Below are positions 13,975 through 16,946 of a stretch of 16,946 bases of DNA, in pieces. The notes beneath the pieces are model-generated. The model worked only from the letters and a program-made list of their open reading frames with translations. It was not told the DNA's origin and did not search any database. The stretch covers positions 1 to 16,946 of the forward strand of contig CAZXUS010000021.1 in the NCBI GenBank assembly GCA_964643985.1. The letters are read 5' to 3'. The position numbers and the translations under genes were made by a program. Source of the stretch: UBA2773 sp964643985. GTDB taxonomy: Bacteria; Patescibacteriota; Minisyncoccia; Moranbacterales; DUUL01. The first letter of the stretch is position 1, and each line of letters begins with the position of its first letter.

Positions 13975-15903
13975 ATGAATCCTAAAAGATATTATCACAA
14001 CCCAATTATTATGCCCTCCGAATTAAACAGTTGGGAAATGGACGCGACTTTCAATGGTTGCCCCATAAAAGAAAAAAATAAAATCCATATTTTTTATAGA
14101 GCAATTTCAAACTTGCAAGATATTAATTCAAAAAAAATAAACCTCTCCACCATTGGACATGCTATTAGCGATGATGGTTTAAATTACAAGAATAGAGAGT
14201 TATTAATAAAACCAGAATTTGACTGGGAACAATATGGTTGTGAAGATCCGCGTGTCACAAAAATTGATGATACTTATTATATTTTTTATACCGCTCTATC
14301 GAAATTTCCCTTTGAACCAAGTGGCATAAAAATTGGGTTAGCAAAAACAAAAGACTTTAAAAAGATCGAAAAGCATTTAGTGACAAATTTCAATTCCAAG
14401 GCAATGGCCCTTTTTCCTGAAAAAATAAATGGAAAAATTTGCGCCATTTTATCCTCCGATACAGATAAACCACCCACAAAAATTGGATTAGCTTTTTTTG
14501 AAAAAGAAACCGATATTTATTCTGATGACTATTGGACTAAGTGGTACAAATCAATAGACAATAACAAATTAGATTTAGAATTAAAAAAGAATGATCACTT
14601 CGAAGTTGGCGCACCTCCCGTCAAAACCAAAGAAGGCTGGCTTTTAATTTATTCATATATAAAAAATTATTTCGACCCCAGCAAAAAAACAGTCTTTGAG
14701 ATAAGAGCCGCTTTATTGGATATCAAAAATCCATTTAAAATAATCGGTTACAGTAAAACACCTTTATTAATTCCAGAAAAAGAATACGAGATTTATGGAA
14801 AAATTCCCGAAATAGTTTTTCCTTCCGGTGCCTATGTAGAAAATGATCAATTGCACGTTTTTTACGGAGGAGCAGATACTGTTTGTTGTGGAGTAGAATA
14901 TAGTTTAAGTGAAGTGCTAAGTAATATTTTAGAAGAAAAAATATCCGCTCGTTTGCTCAAACGACACAAAAATAATCCAATTTTAAAACCAATCGAAAAC
15001 AATAGTTGGGAAAATCGGTCCGTTTTAAATCCAGGAGCAATCTACGAAAACGGCAAAGTACATCTTCTATATCGGGCGGAATCTCTCAATAAAATCTCAG
15101 TACTCGGCTACGCCTCTCTACTTAACGGTCTTGACGTCGATGAAAGATTAAACACTCCAGTTTACATTCCACGCGAAACCTTCGAATTCAACAACAAAGG
15201 AGAATTTTATGGTTGCGAAGATCCCAGATTAATAAGAATAGAAGATCAAATCTATATGTTCTACACCGCTTTCAACGGAATCGACGTTCCAAAAGTCGCT
15301 TTCTCTTGGATTAGTAGAAATAACTTTATCGAAAAAAAATGGGATTGGTCAGAACCAAAATTATTAACAGGCAATAAATACTCAGATAAAGACGCCTGCA
15401 TATTTCCAGAAAAATTTAATGATAAATTTCTGTTAATTCATCGCTCCAATGACTACGGAATAGACATTCAATACATTGATAATCTTGATGATTCTTCAGA
15501 ATTAATTTGCAATGAAAACAATTGGATAATCCCAAGAAAAAATAGATGGGATAGTGTTAAAATTGGTCTAAACGGTCCTCCTATTAAAACCAAATCAGGC
15601 TGGCTACTTTTTTATCATGGTATTTCTGAAGATGATCGTTCTTATCGATTAGGGATGATTTTATGCGATTTGATAGATCCTACGAAAATTCTTGCCAGAA
15701 GTGATGAACCAATTTTTGAGCCAGAAGAAGCCTATGAAAAAAAAGGTAATATTTCCAATGTCGTTTTTTCCAATGGACACGTAGTTATTGACGAAACTGT
15801 TTTTATTTATTATGGTGGTGGAGACAAAGTAATCGGGGTTGCAACTGCAAAAATCAGCGACTTATTAAACGAACTTAAAAAGTCGATTCCAAAAGAAAAT
15901 TAA
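13975..15903 (+). CDS. Protein with two tandem GH130 domains
   Basis: A 642-residue protein made of two complete GH130 propellers, about 1-315 and 325-637, with no signal peptide. Domain 1 shows NPIIMPSELNSWEMDATFN, IGHAISDDGLNY, GCEDPR (88-93), ALFPEKINGK, GAPPVKTKEGWLLIYSY and LHVFYGGADTVCCG. Domain 2 shows NPILKPIENNSWENRSVLNPGA, VLGYASLLNGLDV, GCEDPR (413-418), IFPEKFNDKFLLIHR, GPPIKTKSGWLLFYHG (His548) and VFIYYGGGDKVIGVA. In domain 1 the otherwise conserved FYHG/A histidine is replaced by serine (IYSY, Ser227), so the two domains probably differ in activity or one is regulatory. It starts 6 nt after the first GH130 gene without an SD, so the pair is an operon and may form one enzyme complex acting on mannose-containing glycans (inference from family). 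Confidence 0.9.
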   Translation: MNPKRYYHNPIIMPSELNSWEMDATFNGCPIKEKNKIHIFYRAISNLQDINSKKINLSTIGHAISDDGLNYKNRELLIKPEFDWEQYGCEDPRVTKIDDTYYIFYTALSKFPFEPSGIKIGLAKTKDFKKIEKHLVTNFNSKAMALFPEKINGKICAILSSDTDKPPTKIGLAFFEKETDIYSDDYWTKWYKSIDNNKLDLELKKNDHFEVGAPPVKTKEGWLLIYSYIKNYFDPSKKTVFEIRAALLDIKNPFKIIGYSKTPLLIPEKEYEIYGKIPEIVFPSGAYVENDQLHVFYGGADTVCCGVEYSLSEVLSNILEEKISARLLKRHKNNPILKPIENNSWENRSVLNPGAIYENGKVHLLYRAESLNKISVLGYASLLNGLDVDERLNTPVYIPRETFEFNNKGEFYGCEDPRLIRIEDQIYMFYTAFNGIDVPKVAFSWISRNNFIEKKWDWSEPKLLTGNKYSDKDACIFPEKFNDKFLLIHRSNDYGIDIQYIDNLDDSSELICNENNWIIPRKNRWDSVKIGLNGPPIKTKSGWLLFYHGISEDDRSYRLGMILCDLIDPTKILARSDEPIFEPEEAYEKKGNISNVVFSNGHVVIDETVFIYYGGGDKVIGVATAKISDLLNELKKSIPKEN

Positions 15904-15920
15904 CTAAAAACTCCTCCTCT

Positions 15921-15976
15921 GTCATTCCCGCGGAGGCCTGCCTCGGCGTAGCACTAGCGAAGACGGGCGGGAATCC
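15921..15976. repeat. GTCATTCCCGC...GGGAATCC palindromic repeat, long form
   Basis: The outer arms CATTCCCGC and GCGGGAATCC enclose an extra GC-rich segment (15932-15962, starting GAGGCCTGCCTCGGCG) that is missing from the neighbouring short copy. It forms a strong hairpin 18 bp after the stop of the second GH130 gene and may also end its transcript. The short form is a widespread bacterial intergenic repeat (general knowledge). Confidence 0.8.
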
Positions 15977-15988
15977 AACAGCCCTATT

Positions 15989-16013
15989 GTCATTCCCGCG
16001 AAGGCGGGAATCC
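15989..16013. repeat. GTCATTCCCGC...GGGAATCC palindromic repeat, short form
   Basis: A 25-bp copy with arms ATTCCCGC and GCGGGAAT separated by only GAAG/AAG, the standard form of the repeat at 15921-15976. Confidence 0.85.
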
Positions 16014-16057
16014 AGCTCATTAATTTTGAACTTCAAACTTCAAATTTTGCTTACCCA

Positions 16058-16098
16058 TCTCGTATCACTTACCGAGACAGAGGACCCGAGAGTTTTTT
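16058..16098 (+). terminator. Possible intrinsic terminator of the GH130 operon
   Basis: TCTCG (16058-16062) can pair with either of two CGAGA copies (16073-16077 or 16087-16091); the second is followed by GTTTTTT. The stem is only 5 bp, so this is a weak call. Confidence 0.3.
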
Positions 16099-16128
16099 CT
16101 AAAATAAAGATCAGGGGAGTCGCGTTCC

Positions 16129-16157
16129 TCTCCCTTTTTTAAAGGAGAACTAAGGGG
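16129..16157. repeat. Degraded copy of the CCCTTT...AAAGGG-type repeat
   Basis: CTCTCCCTTTTTTAAAGGAG followed by AACTAAGGGGA has the same layout as the complete copy at 16178-16211 (stem, spacer, third G run) with mutated stem bases. Confidence 0.5.
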
Positions 16158-16177
16158 ATTTTAAAAATCTTTTTCCT

Positions 16178-16211
16178 CCCCCTTTTCCAAAGGGGGACCG
16201 AGGGGGTTTTT
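16178..16211. repeat. CCCCCTTT-TCC-AAAGGGGG hairpin repeat with a third G run
   Basis: CCCCCTTT (16178-16185) and AAAGGGGG (16189-16196) form a perfect 8-bp stem with a TCC loop. ACCGA and another AGGGGGTTTTT follow, so two G runs compete for the one C run. This arrangement is familiar from dispersed intergenic repeats in many bacteria. With its T run it could also terminate plus-strand transcription. Confidence 0.75.
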
Positions 16212-16343
16212 CCTCCTTTCTCTCCCCAATGTCCCAAGAATAAACTCCAACAAAAATCTAGCTCAAAAGAACAAAGTGTCAAAATATAAACAATTGAAAA
16301 TTAAACCATTGAAAATTCATTGTAAATTGTAAATTTTAAAAAA

Positions 16344-16946
16344 ATGTTTTTTTTAAACAAATCTCCAACCACCAAAGAACTCACTAAAACTCTTTTAAGA
16401 AAAATTAAATACCCCAAATTAATTCTTCTAATTTTATCAGTTTTTATTGGCTATTTAATTTATAAAGACGGCAACAATTTTCACTTCCACCGAATTCTAG
16501 ACCACCTCGGTTATTTCGGCACTTTTATCGCTGGTTTTTTCTTTGTTTATGGCTTCACCACCGGCTCTTCAATCGCCATCCTATTAATTCTCTCTCCGAT
16601 GCAAAATTTTTGGCTAGCCAGTTTATCAGCCCTAGCCGGATCGATAATCGGTAATCTTTTTGTTTTTAGATTTATGCGAATTTCCGTTTTAGGAGAGCTA
16701 GACGACCTTTCTCGAAATAAACTTTTGAAAATAACTATCGAAAAACTAGAAAAATACACACCCCATTTTGTCCGAAGCTACATTCTTCCCGCCTTCGCTG
16801 GCTTCATCGCCGCCACCCCCTTGCCTGATGAATTAGCTGTTGCTCTGGTTTCCTGGTCCAAAGACATTTCCATTGCCACTTTTGCCACTTTTGCCTTCGC
16901 CATAAACTTCTTCGGCATCTTCATAATAATCTGGCTCGGAAAAATT
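16344..16946 (+). CDS. Polytopic membrane protein, C-terminus cut off by window edge
   Basis: The frame opens with ATG at 16344 and stays open for 201 codons to the right edge. The protein has a basic N-terminal stretch (about 1-26), then hydrophobic segments near 27-41, 57-85, 90-110, 148-172 and 180-201, with a charged cytoplasmic-looking segment (about 111-145, LGELDDLSRNKLLKITIEKLEKYTP) in between. Segments such as GTFIAGFFFVYGFTTGS, LAGSIIGNLFVFRFMR and AGFIAATPLPDELAVA faintly recall the DedA/VTT (SNARE-associated) membrane family, but the defining motif is not clear, so I give no function. No SD precedes the ATG. Confidence 0.75.
   Translation, partial: MFFLNKSPTTKELTKTLLRKIKYPKLILLILSVFIGYLIYKDGNNFHFHRILDHLGYFGTFIAGFFFVYGFTTGSSIAILLILSPMQNFWLASLSALAGSIIGNLFVFRFMRISVLGELDDLSRNKLLKITIEKLEKYTPHFVRSYILPAFAGFIAATPLPDELAVALVSWSKDISIATFATFAFAINFFGIFIIIWLGKI

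Larger units (their letters stand above)
15904..16343. other. Intergenic region made of dispersed palindromic repeats
   Basis: 440 bp with no gene. It contains two GTCATTCCCGC...GGGAATCC palindromes, two copies of a CCCCCTTT...AAAGGGGG-type repeat, a possible terminator near 16058-16098, and low-complexity AATTGAAAATT/TTGTAAATT sequence directly before the next gene. Confidence 0.75.

Noticed and set aside
15904..16343. CRISPR array in the repeat-rich gap
   Set aside because: The repeats are palindromes of different families without regular spacing or unique spacers, and no cas gene is present.
16547..16759. Minus-strand open frame of 70 codons opposite the last membrane gene
   Set aside because: The plus strand is open without a stop for 201 codons here and encodes clear membrane segments; the minus frame shows no motif.
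1..16946. UGA recoded as glycine (as in some CPR groups)
   Set aside because: A complete UGA-reading RF2 gene with a UGA-dependent frameshift is present, and genes end normally at UGA/UAA/UAG without internal UGA apart from prfB.

Overview
The window looks like a piece of chromosome from a Patescibacteria / Candidate Phyla Radiation bacterium. The basis is an AT-rich genome with compact housekeeping genes, S1 reduced to four domains, a four-helix-bundle (23S rRNA intervening-sequence-type) protein between housekeeping genes, GC-rich dispersed palindromes in the intergenic regions, and almost no Shine-Dalgarno (SD) sequences. The standard code with UGA as stop is supported by a complete release factor 2 gene, so the UGA-recoded CPR lineages are unlikely. 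The phylum assignment is inference from family resemblance, not from a marker tree.

Left part (1-11620, all minus strand, read right to left): prfB (with a programmed +1 frameshift), a gap holding a broken four-helix-bundle gene with a small repeat insertion, ftsE-ftsX, a long hairpin, a second four-helix-bundle remnant plus one intact copy, a consensus sigma70-type promoter with a leader of about 200 nt, rpsA (S1), a guanylate kinase with an extra C-terminal domain, tilS, ftsH, an intrinsic terminator, a possible 35-aa small protein with a strong SD, a DUF4396 membrane protein, and murA running off the left edge. The functions are translation (RF2, S1, tRNA-Ile lysidine formation), cell division and wall synthesis (FtsEX, MurA), membrane protein quality control (FtsH) and GMP phosphorylation (Gmk). 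gmk-tilS-ftsH are close enough to be one transcript.

Centre (11640-12120): a tRNA-Thr(CGU) gene on the plus strand with its own promoter. Its 3' end is repeated 168 bp downstream (20 of 21 bases), flanking a GC-rich segment of about 147 bp that can fold into several hairpins. This resembles a tRNA attachment-site duplication around a very small insert.

Right part (12121-16946, plus strand): two adjacent genes for large proteins of the GH130 (mannoside phosphorylase/hydrolase) family. One has a divergent N-terminal region plus one GH130 domain; the other has two GH130 domains in tandem. A 440-bp gap full of dispersed palindromic repeats follows, then the first 201 codons of a polytopic membrane protein that runs off the right edge.

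The most interesting items are the prfB frameshift site, where a perfect 16-bp palindrome stands in place of the usual internal SD; the Gmk C-terminal extension that looks like a degenerate NUDIX domain; the tandem GH130 pair; and the tRNA-flanking insert.
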